Assembly (NCBI GenBank): GCA_035236585.1
Contig: CP141132.1
Span: 40,303,880 to 40,367,879, forward strand
DNA length: 64,000 bases
Reading direction: 5' to 3'
From: Warburgia ugandensis
Taxonomy: Eukaryota; Streptophyta; Magnoliopsida; Canellales; Canellaceae
A program made the position numbers and the translations under genes. Below the pieces are notes generated by a model. That model saw only the letters and a list, made by a program, of their open reading frames with translations. It made no database searches and was not told where the DNA came from. Positions 36,787-48,468 of this stretch are shown here, one piece after another. Every line of letters starts with the position of its first letter. Position 1 is the first letter of the stretch.

Positions 36787-37135
36787 GAAAAGACTAAGTT
36801 AGGTATTTTACAAAATAAACATTAGATATACAAGAATTAGAAGTATTTAAAATAACTACATTTCATGGAAATTTTCAATTAAAAATGAAAAAAAGCTAAA
36901 ATATTATAAACACATTCATGAATCAAATCAACTTTCAAAAGAAATATTTCTAACCCACAACCTTGTAAAAATTCTTCAAATATGCATAATACATATGAGA
37001 CAAACATAGACATATTAACCAACATTCAAAAATTGATATTGACCCCAAATTTGTGAATGTAATTCTAGTTCACAGGTAGGATTTAGTTTAGAGTTGGGAA
37101 ACAAAAATCTAGTTTAGCTCTTCTAGCATATTTTG
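36787..37135. other. CACTA 5' flank, truncated
   Basis: AT-rich DNA upstream of the TNP2 start with no motif I can name. No CACTA terminal repeat is seen before the joint with A6 at about 37135. Confidence 0.45.
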
Positions 37136-37389
37136 TCAAATCAGGTAGGTGGAACTACTTCATATACATTTATTATTGTTTTGTGTAATTTTTATTTTTG
37201 TGTAATTTTATTTGAATGAAAAATTGTAAAAGAAAAGTAAATACCAGAGCCTTCAATTCATGGTGATAAAGAGCTCAGATGGAAAATCTGAGCTTTCTAA
37301 TCAATCCAGAAGGGTCCAAAACCCCTAGGGTAAAAGTTTCAAGAAAATATAATAAGGTATGGGCCCTCAATTAAGAGGAATGCATTGGA

Positions 37390-37640
37390 CAGTCCAAAAT
37401 GGACTGTCCCATCTTCCTAAAGAAGATCCGTTTCCAGCAGCTCCCAGGATGTTGCGCGAAAAGCTGCATGGGAATGCGCAGCACTGTAGTATCTCGACGC
37501 GCATAATGCGAGTGCAACGTCGTCCCAATGGACGACCGCACGTGGCACGGATGTCCCGGGCAAGCACGTCCCACTTGCGTTCCAGTAACGGGCGCACGAC
37601 GACAATTTTGTCTGCCCTACCCATTCTGCCCGACTAATCT
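37390..37640 (+). repeat. CpG-rich island of A6
   Basis: I count 20 CpG dinucleotides in 37441-37620 (180 bp), in a window where CpG is otherwise scarce. Colinear islands: A1 8940-9215, A2 about 19800-20010, A5 42290-42480. The nested element has a similar patch at 46980-47290. Confidence 0.75.
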
Positions 37641-38696
37641 GGGCCGTCCATTTCGCTGGGCCCAGATCAAATCTGGACCCTAGGAACGACTGTGAACTTC
37701 AAATTCATATTGTGGAGTCATATGAACTCCAAATTGAGATCGGAAAGAAGCTATGGAAAGTTTGTAACGTCTAGTTTCTTATGAAATGATAATAGGTATA
37801 AAATTATTCATGACACATTCTGTATTTTAGAGATAAGTTTCTAATTTCTAAAATCTTCAAGATCTGAGGTGATCAAATCTTGGTAATTTATTTTAATGAT
37901 GACATAATACTACAGTAAAGTCATATCCATGGTTAATTTGGACAAATATGGAATAAATTAAGGGATCTACCTTTTATGGTAGAAAAACCCTAAAAATACA
38001 AAGGGACCCACTTGATCAATGAGATCAAGTATGATCAGATCCTTGGGATGGATTAAATGGATGATATTACAATGGAATCCAGTTAGATCATGGATTAAAT
38101 GTAACAAAATCAAGTGGATATGATTTTTGGATCTTAATGGATTAAAAGCCCTAAAGGTAATTAAAACCCTTGATCTAAAGGAAAATACCTAAGATCTAAT
38201 GGTTGGATCATATTTAAAGGTTTATAATAATCTCAATTTAATTAGTTTAATTGTCTTTTATTGGATATAGAAGTGTAAATGTGATTTATGTTATAAGTTA
38301 GAAGCATGATAGTGTAATCTTTAAATTTTAGTATGATATGCCCTAAATGATTAGTTTGTTAGTAGATTTGATTATCTTAGGGCCATGTTAGTGTAAATTA
38401 GAGATTTAAGCATGATTCCATTATGATAGAAGTACAATTTTATGTGTTTCATAACTTAGGATCATGTTAGTTTTATTCACTAGCTTAAGTTACATTCATA
38501 GGAAGAATGTTAGTATATGGTTGTCAGACTTATATTCGATTTATGCTTTAAAGTTTACAATTTAATTATTGTCACATTATATTCAATTGTTAAGTAGTTG
38601 TTAAGATATAATGAGCATAAATCACCAAAAATGTAAACTAATGAAATATAGAGATTCACGGACAACTAAGATGAATGAATGATTTTGACTTAATAA

Positions 38697-39070
38697 GGGC
38701 TATAGTTAGTAGGACAATATAAGGAATGATTTATCATTTCCTTGGCCCAAAGTAGGAAAATAATGAACATCCATGGATGACATTGTGCATATCCATGGAA
38801 ATTAATTAAAATCAATTAGAGAAGGGACTTAAGCTAAAGAGCTCATAGGAACCTTGTCAAATGTTGAGCTAGTACCACTTCAGTGGACTCTGAACATTGT
38901 GGTTATAGGGGGTATACAAGAGCCAAGTGCTTTTCCCTCACCTCCCATTGATGTAAGAGAGGCCTAAATGCCTCCTTACATGAGGGCTGTATTAACCACT
39001 TTTTGAGCAAACATTAACTAGTAAGCACTAGTCATCCTGAAATAAGGAGGAGCTGTCTAGTACTAGGAAG
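38697..39070 (+). repeat. shared GAGG module, copy in A6
   Basis: Closest A copy to the module in element B. Core at 38959-38985. Shared order: 'aagggct', 'gagctcatagga', 'cttcagtggactct', 'ggttatag', core, 'ttaaccactt', 'actagtaagca', 'ggagctgtctag'. Confidence 0.8.
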
Positions 39071-40395
39071 AAATAAATTATCTTCAACCAAGTAAGACAC
39101 TAATTGGTTGAATAATAATAAGAACATAAAATGATAGCAAATTATCTAACCCTAATAAAAATAGTAAGTAAGATAAGGATATAAAAAAGAATGAGGAAAA
39201 ATAAACACCAATGTAGATTAGATTGTTTATGTATGATATAGATAGTATTTGTATAGATGATATTAAACCCTTGGATATATGTTATTCAAGGAAGAAAGAT
39301 TCAGATTATCCTACATAAGGATGATCAAAAGACCGTGTAGTATGTACCATTGATTAGAAAAATGACATTATACATATGATTTGACAGATATATGTGGATC
39401 GAGACTATGACAGATTTCAAGGAGTAAGAATACCTTATTGAGGTAGGTGGATTATTAAAAATGCCTTTACATGAAGATACATGTCTAATACACGATCGTA
39501 TGTTTTGAAGTATTGGCATGTATAATACCAATATATTAAGGTAAATACCTCAAATTGAAATATGATCTAACCAAATGATGAGGAAAATAAGTATACAATT
39601 GTTAAGTTGAGAATTGAGAACAACCCTAAATGAATAGGAAAGTAGAAAATATTCCAGCCCTAGATAAGTAGATAGATAGTCTGATATGTATAAGTATTAT
39701 TTTGCATACAAGCTTGGAGGCTTGTGGTCTTGTTTTAAACAGGCATAGGCCTGGGGATGCTATGCTAGGAGAGTTAAGAGGGTTTGGCCACCCACTCTCT
39801 GAAACTTGATGATATTGAATACCAAGCCTAAGAAAGGCTAAAAGTTGGGTGGGGCAATTATGGGAAGGCCACCACTGTGATAGCCGTGGTCCTCCCATAT
39901 GGACATGGATATTGTAATTTCCACTGAGAATGGTATAAGTGGATTATAGAACAATTATCCGAGCACGCTGTATAGATCAGACTGCAAGCATAGTAGTCCT
40001 TGATTATTTTGCATTATGATGCATATGAAATTGGCATAGTGAAATGCCTTAAGGGATGGCATGATGAAATGCCAGGTAATTGTATATTACCAATATTTTT
40101 CCCCATAAGGGAAATTCTCAGTATAGTAACTAGCTGAGATACAAATCTCCTATAATGAAAGGAGTTGATCAGCTTTGTATAGAAATGATTATTGATTATG
40201 TTTACAATTTTAATGGATTTGTCCTTATACAATATGTATGTATAAAGGTGAACACAAATGACAAGGGAATGAGATGTCCATATAAATAATAGTTATCTAT
40301 GAATGTGTTTATGATAGAATGAATTATGGGATAATTGAATATTGAGATTATACTATCAATAACTTACATTCTTATCCCCTACCAAGCATAGCTTG

Positions 40396-40435
40396 CTGAG
40401 ATATTGTAAATGTTTGAATGTTTACAATATCTCAG
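40396..40435 (+). other. conserved hairpin in A6
   Basis: Perfect 15-bp arms, CTGAGATATTGTAAA and complement, with a 10-nt loop. It lies 391 bp from the A6 end and is preceded by 'accaagcatagcttg'. Confidence 0.9.
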
Positions 40436-40632
40436 ATATAGAGAAGGAGACTTAGGAGCTCAAGACTTGAAGAACTATTGAAGAATAAGTAATCAAGGTA
40501 TATCACTTGAAACATTGTATTGAGAGCATGTATTGAATTTTGAACTTTGTAATTTGGATTGTGTATTTGGACAAGTATTGTAAAGATACAATGGGTTGTG
40601 TACTGTGAATCACTGGATAGATCCTGAAGTTT

Positions 40633-40638
40633 AATAAA
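40633..40638 (+). terminator. AATAAA polyadenylation-type signal in A6
   Basis: Sense-strand AATAAA in 'agtttaataaaagtatattcc', about 190 bp before the LTR end and conserved among A units. Confidence 0.55.
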
Positions 40639-40826
40639 AGTATATTCCTTCAATGGAAATTTATCTTGTACAAAATTCTACTTATGTTATGTATGAAGTG
40701 GTGACTTGGGTTTTACAAAACAAATTCTAAAGAAAAGAATTTCCGTTGCTTTGGTTTGTGAAAAAAAAAATTTACTCGAAGGGCCCTATCTTTATAAAAT
40801 GTATTATAAAAACCTGGGTCCCCACA

Positions 40827-41068
40827 TCAAGAAATGAAACATGACCTTTAGATATTATTTGCCTAACCCTAGAATGTTTTATTTAGTACACAGCTACAAA
40901 GCTAAAGTATCACCCAGTTGCTATTTATATCACCTGTTCAATGCTACATCTCCGTAATCAATACTGTTAGTAGTGAACCTATGAATCTGGTGATAAAGAT
41001 AATCACAATCCCATATAGAGTGGAAAACTATTTCTTGTGTCCTTGGTCTAGTTTTATGTTTGATGATT
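40827..41068. other. short unassigned spacer between A6 and A5
   Basis: About 240 bp with no gene or motif recognised. Confidence 0.4.
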
Positions 41069-41073
41069 GTTTA
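41069..41073 (+). repeat. left target-site duplication of A5
   Basis: GTTTA, repeated exactly at 48464-48468. Confidence 0.88.
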
Positions 41074-41649
41074 TGTAATAACCCCAATTTTTGTAAATGA
41101 TTGAGAAAATCAATAAAGTGTGAGTTTGAGAAATTTCGGGCTAGAATATTAAGGTTATTTAGAATGTACTTCTTATAGAAGTATAATCAAGGGATAAGAC
41201 ATGTATAATTGAAATTGAACTCAACGAACCCTTCAGAATGACTATAAGCAGGATAAATTCTGAATTTGGATGAAAAATCCTTAATTTTCTTTATTTTATG
41301 GACAAAAGGGTAAAATAGTAATTTTACCCATAATCAAGATTTGGGACATCAAAATTTAGAATGTGCTAATAAATACGAATCCAACTCCACTAAGTACACT
41401 TAATTCTGAGATCATGGGAATAAACCTTAATTTTTATATATAAAGGGCAAAATGAATTTTTTACACTATGTGAGGCCCACAAGAGACCTAAAAAGGAATC
41501 CAATGACCAACCCACCTGAAATCATGAGTCAAACCACTACCAGCTGGTAAGGGAGAAAAAGGTGGCGGTGGTGAATCCAATGCTAATTAAATAATAAAAA
41601 GAATAAACCATAATCATTACACATAATCATGAAAAACACCAAAAATGCC

Positions 41650-41657
41650 TATAAATA
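41650..41657 (+). promoter_or_regulatory. TATA box of A5
   Basis: TATAAATA in 'gcctataaatacac', about 575 bp from the LTR start. A CT-rich stretch (ttctctctcctctcttt) and 'gattggaacaagagaccta' follow, both conserved in A1 and A2. Confidence 0.7.
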
Positions 41658-42289
41658 CACCCCCAAAAATCCTCTAAAAATGTCCATAAAATTCGCACAA
41701 AATTATCTTGGCTTCCCCTGCAAACCAAACATAGATCCATTCCCAAAATCCCAAAACTCCCCAAAGATCCCTTTCTTTCATTTTCTCTCTCCTCTCTTTA
41801 GATTGGAACAAGAGACCTAAATTCAATTAGGCACTCTGTTCTAGATCAAATATCATAGATCGCATCATATAAAATTTCCTACCATACCTTAGCTACAAAA
41901 CACCTATAGAAATTTCAAGATCCAACGGGCTCAAACAATGAAAATCACAAGACAAGTGGATCTTGGGCTATCTTATCATCAAACTAGTATTATCTTAATT
42001 TGGATAACTGATGTTTTTCTTCAATCAGGTAGGTGGAAACTCTTTCCACACTTGTTTCATACTAATTTCTGTAATTTTTATTTTTTTTAATTATGTTTAG
42101 GATAAAAATAATAAAATTCAAGAAAGGCTATGAACCCTTCACATCAGGACGATGGAGGGCTCAAATGTAAAATATGAGCCAACCAATTGATCTAGAAGAC
42201 ACCAAAACCCCTATATTAGAAATTTCAAGAAATTTCATAGCTGTTAAGGTCCTTAATTGAAGAGAGATTGATTAGATAGTCCAACCTCC

Positions 42290-42480
42290 AGATTGGATCG
42301 GGTTCCCAAAATGTTTTGCAAAATGTGGCACAGAAAAGCCCCATGCAGCGGCATTTTCGCTCACGCGCCGATGCAACGTTGTTCCAATGGGACAACTGTG
42401 CATAAAAGATGGTCCTGGGTAGAAGCCTTCCGTGAACGTTCCGCCTAAACGATCTAGGCCATCCTTTCTGATAGGCCCAG
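42290..42480 (+). repeat. CpG-richer island of A5
   Basis: Colinear with the island of A6 but with fewer CpGs left ('cgctcacgcgccgatgcaacg'-like text is still visible). No protein motif. Confidence 0.6.
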
Positions 42481-43559
42481 ATCATATCTAGACCCTAAGA
42501 ATAGACTATGAACTTCCAAACTCAATTCAGGAGTCATATGAACTCCAAATTGAGATCGGAAAGAAGTTATGGAAATCTTACAACCTCTAGTTTCTTATGA
42601 AATGATAAAATAGAGAAAATATTTTATGAAACTTTCTGTATTTAGGAAATAAGTTTTCAATTTCCAAGATCTGAGGTGATCAGATCTGGGTAATCTGTTT
42701 TAATAATGATATACTATTGAAATAAAGTGATATCTATAGTTTATTTGGACATATCTAAGATATATTAAGGGATCTACCCGTTATGGTAGAAAAACCCTAA
42801 AAATACAAAGGGACCCACTTGATCAATGAGATCAAGTGTGATCAGATCCTTAAGATGGATTGAATGAATGTTAATAAGATGAAATCCAGGAAGATCTTGG
42901 ATTGAATATGACAACAATAAAGCAATATGATCTTTGGACCTTAATGAAGAAAAACTCCTAAATGTAATTAAAACCCTTGATCAAAAGGAAAAGATCTAAG
43001 ATCTAATGGTTGGATCATAAGTAAAGGTTTCTAAAAATATTAATGTAATTAGTTTCATTTTCTATTAATTGATATTAGCATTTTAAATGTGATTTATTTT
43101 ATAAAGCATGCTAGTGCAACTTTTAGACTTTAGCATGATATGTGATTAGATTGTTATAATAGGTTGCTAGATTTAATTATCTTAGGGGCATGTTAGTGTG
43201 ATTTTATGCAAGTGTAACTTAGGACCAAGTTAGTATGATTTCATGTCATTGTAACATAGGCCCATGCTAGGATTTCATGTAAGATTATAGTATAGTATGA
43301 GATTGTACCTTAGGTCCATGTTAGTTTAAATTGAGTTATTAAGGTATATTAGTTGAAAATCATGCTAGTGTAATATTAAGTACCTTGTATCATTACCATT
43401 ACGTTGTTCAATTCTGTAGTTTTATGCTTTGAATTTATAATTCATTTATGGTTAAATTTCATTAGTAGATCTACTTGTTATGAGATAAAGAGCATAAAAC
43501 ACCAAAAATGGAATCTAATGAGAAAGTAGAGTTTCATGACACAAACAAGAGTGGATTAT

Positions 43560-43945
43560 TTTGGACTTAATTAGTAAGGGCTATAGTTAGTAGGGCAATA
43601 TAAGGATTATCAAATCCTTGGCCCAAACTAGGAGAATAATAAACCCCATGAATGACACTGTAAATGTTCATGGACTTAATTAAAATCAATTAGAAAGAGT
43701 ACTTAGGGTCAACATGCTTATGGAAACCTTATGAAAGGTTGAGCTAAGGTCACTTTAGTGAATGTTGAACATAGTGGTAAGGGGGGTTGTTTAATAGAGC
43801 CTCGCTCTTCCCCTACCTTCTGTTGACGTTTGTGAGGTCTAAATGCCTCCTTACATGAGGATTGAAGTAACCACTTTGTGTTCAACCATGTAGCTAGTAA
43901 GCCTTAACCAATTGGAAATAAGAGGAGCAGTCTAGACTTAGGCTG
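43560..43945 (+). repeat. shared GAGG module, copy in A5
   Basis: Core at 43834-43860, matching the consensus GAGG, TCTAAATG, CCTC, CTTACAT, GAGG. Flanked by 'aagggctatagttagtaggg' on the left and 'ggagcagtctagacttagg' on the right. Confidence 0.78.
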
Positions 43946-45368
43946 AAATAAGTTACCTTCAACCAGCAAAACATTAACTGGTTCAATAATAATAGTAAGT
44001 GCATAAAATGTTAGTAAATTATCTAACCCTAATAAAAACTGTAAGTAGGATATGGATGATAAAACAAGATCCATTAGATCTTGAATGATCAAGAACAACA
44101 AGAATAAGAATATTGTATTGTATTTAGTATGCATGCTATAAATCAAATCTAGTTCATTAGATTAGATAATCCAGACCCTTGATCAAAGATGATTCAAGGA
44201 AGAAAACCAAGATCATCCTCCTTAGGGATGATCCAATTACTGAACTTAGATAAAAGAAGAACTATATGGTAAAAGATCTAGGACCTTCATCTTTATCAAC
44301 AAGTGTAGATTGCCGATCATAGGATCAATGAAAGATCAAGATTAAGGAGATGGACACACAAAGACTTAGAGATAGAAAATATTTAGATATGAATGATTTA
44401 AAGATCATTCTAAACATTAGATCTAGTGATCAATAAGATTGTTCATAATTTATATATATTAACAGTATGTATGGATGTACAGATTACATACATCAGTTAA
44501 GATCATGGAAGATCTGGGAAAAGGGATGAGTACTTGAAGGTAGGAGGATTTGATGAATGCATTTACATGGGATGTACATGATTGATCCCATGACCTTATG
44601 TTGACAAGAGTAATGTTAATACTTGTATTAAATCCCCTAAAACCCTTATGATACAACCAAACACATATAAAATGGTTAAGGACTAGACTCTAAGTGAATA
44701 GGGAACTAGAAGATATTTCAGCCCTAAGTAAACAGACAGATTGTCTGATATGTATGAAATCTATTTTACATGCAAGCTTGGAGGCTTGTGATTTTGTTTT
44801 AATATGAATAAGCCTAGAGGATGCTATGCTAGAGGAGTTATGAGGGTTTGGCCACCTGCTTCTTAAAATTTGATGATTTGATGATACCTTGCCCTATAAG
44901 AGGCTAAAAGTTGGGTGGGGCAATTACAGGAAGGCCACCACTGTGAAAGTCCTATCTCCCCATATGGGCAGTGACATAATATTTTCTACCATGGAATCAG
45001 TAGTGAACAGAGCAGTTACCCGAGTGCGCTAGTACGGATCAAACTGCAGCATGGTAGCCCTTTAATTATTTTGCATTATAATGCATATGAGAGTAGGCAT
45101 AGTGAAATGCCATATGTTTTAGCATAATGAAATGCTACGTAATTGTATATTACCAATATTTTCCAAGAAAGGAAATTCTTAGTGTAGGATTAGCTGAAAT
45201 ACTGAATTCTCATAATGGAGAGAATTGATTAACTTAGTTGGGAATGATATTTGACTACTTTCATAAATTTAACTGATTTACCCATGTATAGTATGTATGT
45301 ATATAGATGTACATATATTAGAAAGTAAAGAGTAGAGACATGAATATGTTTAGGGATAATGGGATTAT

Positions 45369-45373
45369 GAAGT
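45369..45373 (+). repeat. left target-site duplication of the nested element
   Basis: GAAGT, repeated exactly at 47950-47954. Confidence 0.92.
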
Positions 45374-45678
45374 TGTGATGACCCGGGTTTTATATGAAAT
45401 GCATGAAAATCTTTTTGTTTTGGAAAACAAGCTTTTGTATAAAACCCCGAGTGTCAAAACACATTTTCAAATTGTCTAGCCATGGCAAATTTTTAAATCA
45501 ACATTATTCCCAAGAAAGTGTTAGTCACAGCCTCAGCTATAGAGAGTAACTACAATCAAGTAACATTGAAAGATAAGGTAGGGGTTTACTTACTTGCACT
45601 TAGTCTGGGTGTCTTCTATCACAAGCGTTCCTTGCCCTTAAGTATTTACTTTGTGTCTGAAAAATGTTGAGGATTGGG

Positions 45679-45697
45679 TGAGTATATACTATACTCA
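45679..45697 (-). other. short hairpin of the nested element
   Basis: TGAGTATA, 3-nt loop, TATACTCA, 305 bp from the terminus: the same relative place as the A hairpin but a different sequence. 'ctgagt..actcacc' stems are common in plant chromovirus LTRs. Confidence 0.65.
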
Positions 45698-45866
45698 GTA
45701 GGAGTCCATCACTACTAGTTTTATAATGCACGAGATGTTTAAAATCATATGCTCTTTCAAAATATGTGCATGGTTGAACACTCATGTTCAACATCAGAAT
45801 TAAAAACCATTGTCAAACCGAAATACTAACGACTTAAAGGATCACATAATCCAAATCGAAAGTATC

Positions 45867-45887
45867 ATATATATATATATATATATC
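45867..45887. repeat. AT microsatellite
   Basis: Simple (AT)n run of about 20 bp within the nested element. Confidence 0.85.
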
Positions 45888-46305
45888 ATAACATTATGAT
45901 ATGCATAAGATGCTTCATTGAATCCAACTCATGGATATCTAGTATGGTATGGTCGACCAACCTCATATCATGCCATATGCAATGCAAATAAGTCCACAAA
46001 ACCATAGGGTCCAACTATGCCCACGACCTCCCCACCATGTGGTCCCTAGGTACCTGAGGACACTCGGTCATAGCCTCAATGGGGCCTATGACATGTCAAC
46101 CCAGTGTCGTGACACCAGGGGTAGCCCCCTGTACCACATGCAGTCGACGTAGGGACGTTGCCCTTTTTGGGCGTGGTACCCATCCACCTAATAGTGGTAG
46201 AGGCTAGAGGCCAACTCAAACCTCTCGGCATAGCGCCCATGAGCTTATCAGCCCACATCATAATAAGATCAAACAAGCGAAGGCCTCTCTTTTTTCAAAA
46301 CTTGT

Positions 46306-46377
46306 CCTCTTCGGGTCCCTCACAACTGCTTGGCCCTCGGCACTCCAGGGTCTTTTGGTAACCCTCAAGGACATGCA
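46306..46377. repeat. block shared by the nested element and A4
   Basis: 'cctcttcgggtccctca' to 'ggtaaccctcaaggacatgca' recurs in A4 at 60613-60674 with a small internal deletion, although the surrounding sequences are otherwise of different subfamilies. Confidence 0.75.
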
Positions 46378-47512
46378 ATTTTTGCAAGAACTTAATGCTC
46401 ACAAATCATGCAATGTATGCAATTGTTTGCAAAACATATCCATGCATAACGTATATGCAATTATTTACAAAACATGTCTATGCATAAAGCATTTATCACA
46501 TGTATGTTGAATTAAGTCATGATAAACAAGTCATATACTTAAAACATGTATTTTCAAAACAATCATAGTTCTTTTAAAAGAATCTAGTAGCGATAGAGCA
46601 CCTACCTGGCTAGGTCGCGCTAACCCCTTTGTCCTCGTATGCTCTTGAACATGGTTTGGGGAATCAAGGTTAGTTTGGCCTATCTTTTATAGGTTTTAGA
46701 GTAGTTGGTCTTATTACTTAGGCATTAAGGGTCCATCCCTATGCCTATGGGTGTCCTAAGGTCCTAATTGGGCCTTTGTATCATCAGTTTTCCAAAGGTC
46801 TAGCGGTCACGCTCCACCATCCTATTCTAAGGGTCATGCCCACATTTGATTGGGCCTTAATCAGGGATTTTATAGTTTGGGTGTGTCCGCATCATCGACA
46901 CAGACACAACGCCTTTTGCGGCGCCTCAATCAGAGCTCTAGATCTCAAGTTATAAGCTTTTTAGTATCAGGTGTACATAAGGACCTTAAGAGTGAAAAGC
47001 AGAATGCTAGCGCACTGCGCGTCAGCGGCATGCGCCCCATCTGCTTTAAGAAGTGGAAAATCCTAAAACGCTATCGTGCTATGCGTCAGCGGCATGTGCC
47101 CCAGCGGGCGCGCTGGATTTTCCCACCCGTCTATTCCTTTTGCAGGCGCGTCCACGGACACGCCCGTTTGGTTCTCTCAGACGCGGTCGACGCGTCTCGT
47201 TCCGTCTAGAACGTCTTGTTCGTTGGGGGATTGGGGCGTCCTCCGCACACCCTGGTTCGACCCTGTAGAACTAGTGCGGCCCAGGGATCATCCCTGGGTC
47301 CTTGGTGACTCTCCAGGGCTCTATTTTGCATGATTTTTCATGCAAAAACTTAGGGAAACTGAGCCTAGGACTACTGTGAAGACGGGTTTTGAGGGATCTT
47401 GGGCATACCTGGCTCGTTGTTGGGTTTTTCTCCTCGTTTCCCCTCTTGGTTGCTTCTCTAAAACAGGTTTTCCTCAAGCTTTTAGGCTGCCATTAGAGGC
47501 GCCCAAGAGCTC

Positions 47513-47520
47513 TATTTATA
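47513..47520 (-). promoter_or_regulatory. TATA box of the nested element
   Basis: GCTCTATAAATAGAGC on the minus strand, a strong plant TATA match set in a short palindrome. Confidence 0.65.
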
Positions 47521-48010
47521 GAGCTATAAGAGGGTTCTGGAGGGGGCTCTCACCGCCCTTGAATGGCAGTGGAGAAACCTCCAGAATGGCGATGATTTAT
47601 CCTCCAATCACCGCCGTTCTAGAACTCTCTAGGTGGTTGAAGATGAAGGGTGCCCGTATCAAAACGGGCCCCTGTGTTTTGCAGGCTAAATCCGTTTTTT
47701 AGTAAAAATTACATTTTTGCCCCTAAACATCAAAGGGCCATAACTTGCTCATTTTAACTCCGTTTTGGGTGATTTTGGTCTTGTTGGATTCCTTTTTCTG
47801 AGACACACCTAATGGTACCATTTTCAGGATCAAATTTCTGGGTTCAATCAAGGTGAATAGTGAAATGACCAAAATACCCTTATCTCCAAAAATTGAACTT
47901 TTCATTGCTAACTTGGGATTTTAATGTTACAAAATTGGATTCATTACAGAAGTATTAGAATTATATTATCAATTATTATGCTTCTTGAATCCCTTACCAA
48001 GCATTGCTTG

Positions 48011-48050
48011 CTGAGATATTGTAAATGTTCCAATGTTTGCAATATCTTAG
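48011..48050 (+). other. conserved hairpin in A5
   Basis: Fifteen-base arms with two differences from perfect pairing; in sense RNA both become G-U wobbles, so the stem could still form. It lies 413 bp from the A5 end. Confidence 0.85.
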
Positions 48051-48271
48051 ATATAGGGAAGGAGAGTTAGGAGCTCAAGACGATAGAAGACTTGAAGAGA
48101 ATAATCTTCAAGGTATAACCCTTGAGGACATGTATTTTGCTTTGTTTGAGAGTGTTGTATTGTAATGAGAGTTTCATTGTATGCTGAGCTTGAGTTTTGG
48201 ATTATGTAATTTGGACAAGTATTGTAATGGATTTGGCTATACTGTGAACCACTGGATGGATTCTGGAATTC

Positions 48272-48277
48272 AATAAA
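48272..48277 (+). terminator. AATAAA polyadenylation-type signal in A5
   Basis: AATAAA in 'aattcaataaatgtatactcc', colinear with A6. Confidence 0.55.
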
Positions 48278-48463
48278 TGTATACTCCTTCAATGGAATTT
48301 TATCTTATACAAAATTCTACTTATATTATGTATGAAGTGATGACTTGAGTTTTACAAAACAAGTTCTAAAGAAAAGAATTTCCGCTGTTGTGTTTTACGA
48401 AAAATGTTTACTATTAAGAGCCCTGCCTTTCAAAAATATATTACAAAAACCCAGGTCATCAAA

Positions 48464-48468
48464 GTTTA
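48464..48468 (+). repeat. right target-site duplication of A5
   Basis: Exact GTTTA copy. Confidence 0.88.

Larger units (their letters stand above)
29632..37135 (-). mobile_element. CACTA (En/Spm) DNA transposon, decayed and truncated at both ends
   Basis: Reading on the minus strand: TNP2-type transposase (36786 to 33486), a 1.7-kb gap with repeats, a TNPA-type gene (31757 to about 30421) and a Ulp1-like protease fragment (29963 to 29632). This gene order is that of plant CACTA elements. No CACTA terminal inverted repeat is visible: the left side is cut by the TRIM-like element, and the right side ends at about 37135 where A6 begins in mid-sequence. All genes carry stops or frameshifts, so the element is dead. 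Confidence 0.9.
37136..40826 (+). mobile_element. unit A6: A-family LTR, 5'-truncated
   Basis: Sense orientation, colinear with A5 from 'atcaggtaggtgg' onward; the first about 0.95 kb with the TATA box is missing. It ends GGTCCCCACA (40826), like the sense ends of the others. It has the CpG-rich island (37390-37640), the GAGG module (about 38697-39070), the hairpin and the AATAAA. The open frames at 37359-37640 on both strands are side effects of the GC-rich island and lack protein motifs. Confidence 0.82.
45374..47949 (-). mobile_element. nested solo-LTR-like element, 2576 bp, inside A5
   Basis: Ends TGTGATGACCCGGG and GGATTCATTACA with perfect GAAGT duplications. The interrupted A5 sequence continues without loss on the other side. 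Sense is probably minus: a TATAAATAG box lies at 47513-47520 and the stretch 47700-47900 resembles the start of plant gypsy LTRs. A CpG-rich patch (46980-47290) and clean ends suggest it is younger than A5. The open frames at 46850-47702 lie in the GC-rich part, overlap in several frames and show no protein motif. Confidence 0.88.
41074..48463 (+). mobile_element. unit A5: solo-LTR-like element with a nested insertion
   Basis: Starts TGTAATAACCCC and ends GGTCATCAAA (last CA changed to AA), between GTTTA duplications. Removing the nested element and one GAAGT leaves about 4809 bp, in line with A2 (4734) and A1 (5083). It shows the full sense order: TATA box, pyrimidine-rich leader, CpG island, 'tcaattt.gagt' block, GAGG module, GATC-rich tract, hairpin, AATAAA, end. 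No interior domain is present. Confidence 0.88.

Noticed and set aside
37359-37637. Several overlapping open frames on both strands (up to 92 codons)
   Set aside because: They lie in the CpG-rich island of an A-type LTR. Arg/Pro/Ala-rich shadows appear in several frames, there is no domain, and the frames are not kept in the colinear A1, A2 and A5 islands.
46850-47702. Run of open frames (119 and 120 codons) that looks like a small gene
   Set aside because: All fall in the GC-rich part of the nested LTR-like element. They overlap in different frames and show no recognisable protein motif.
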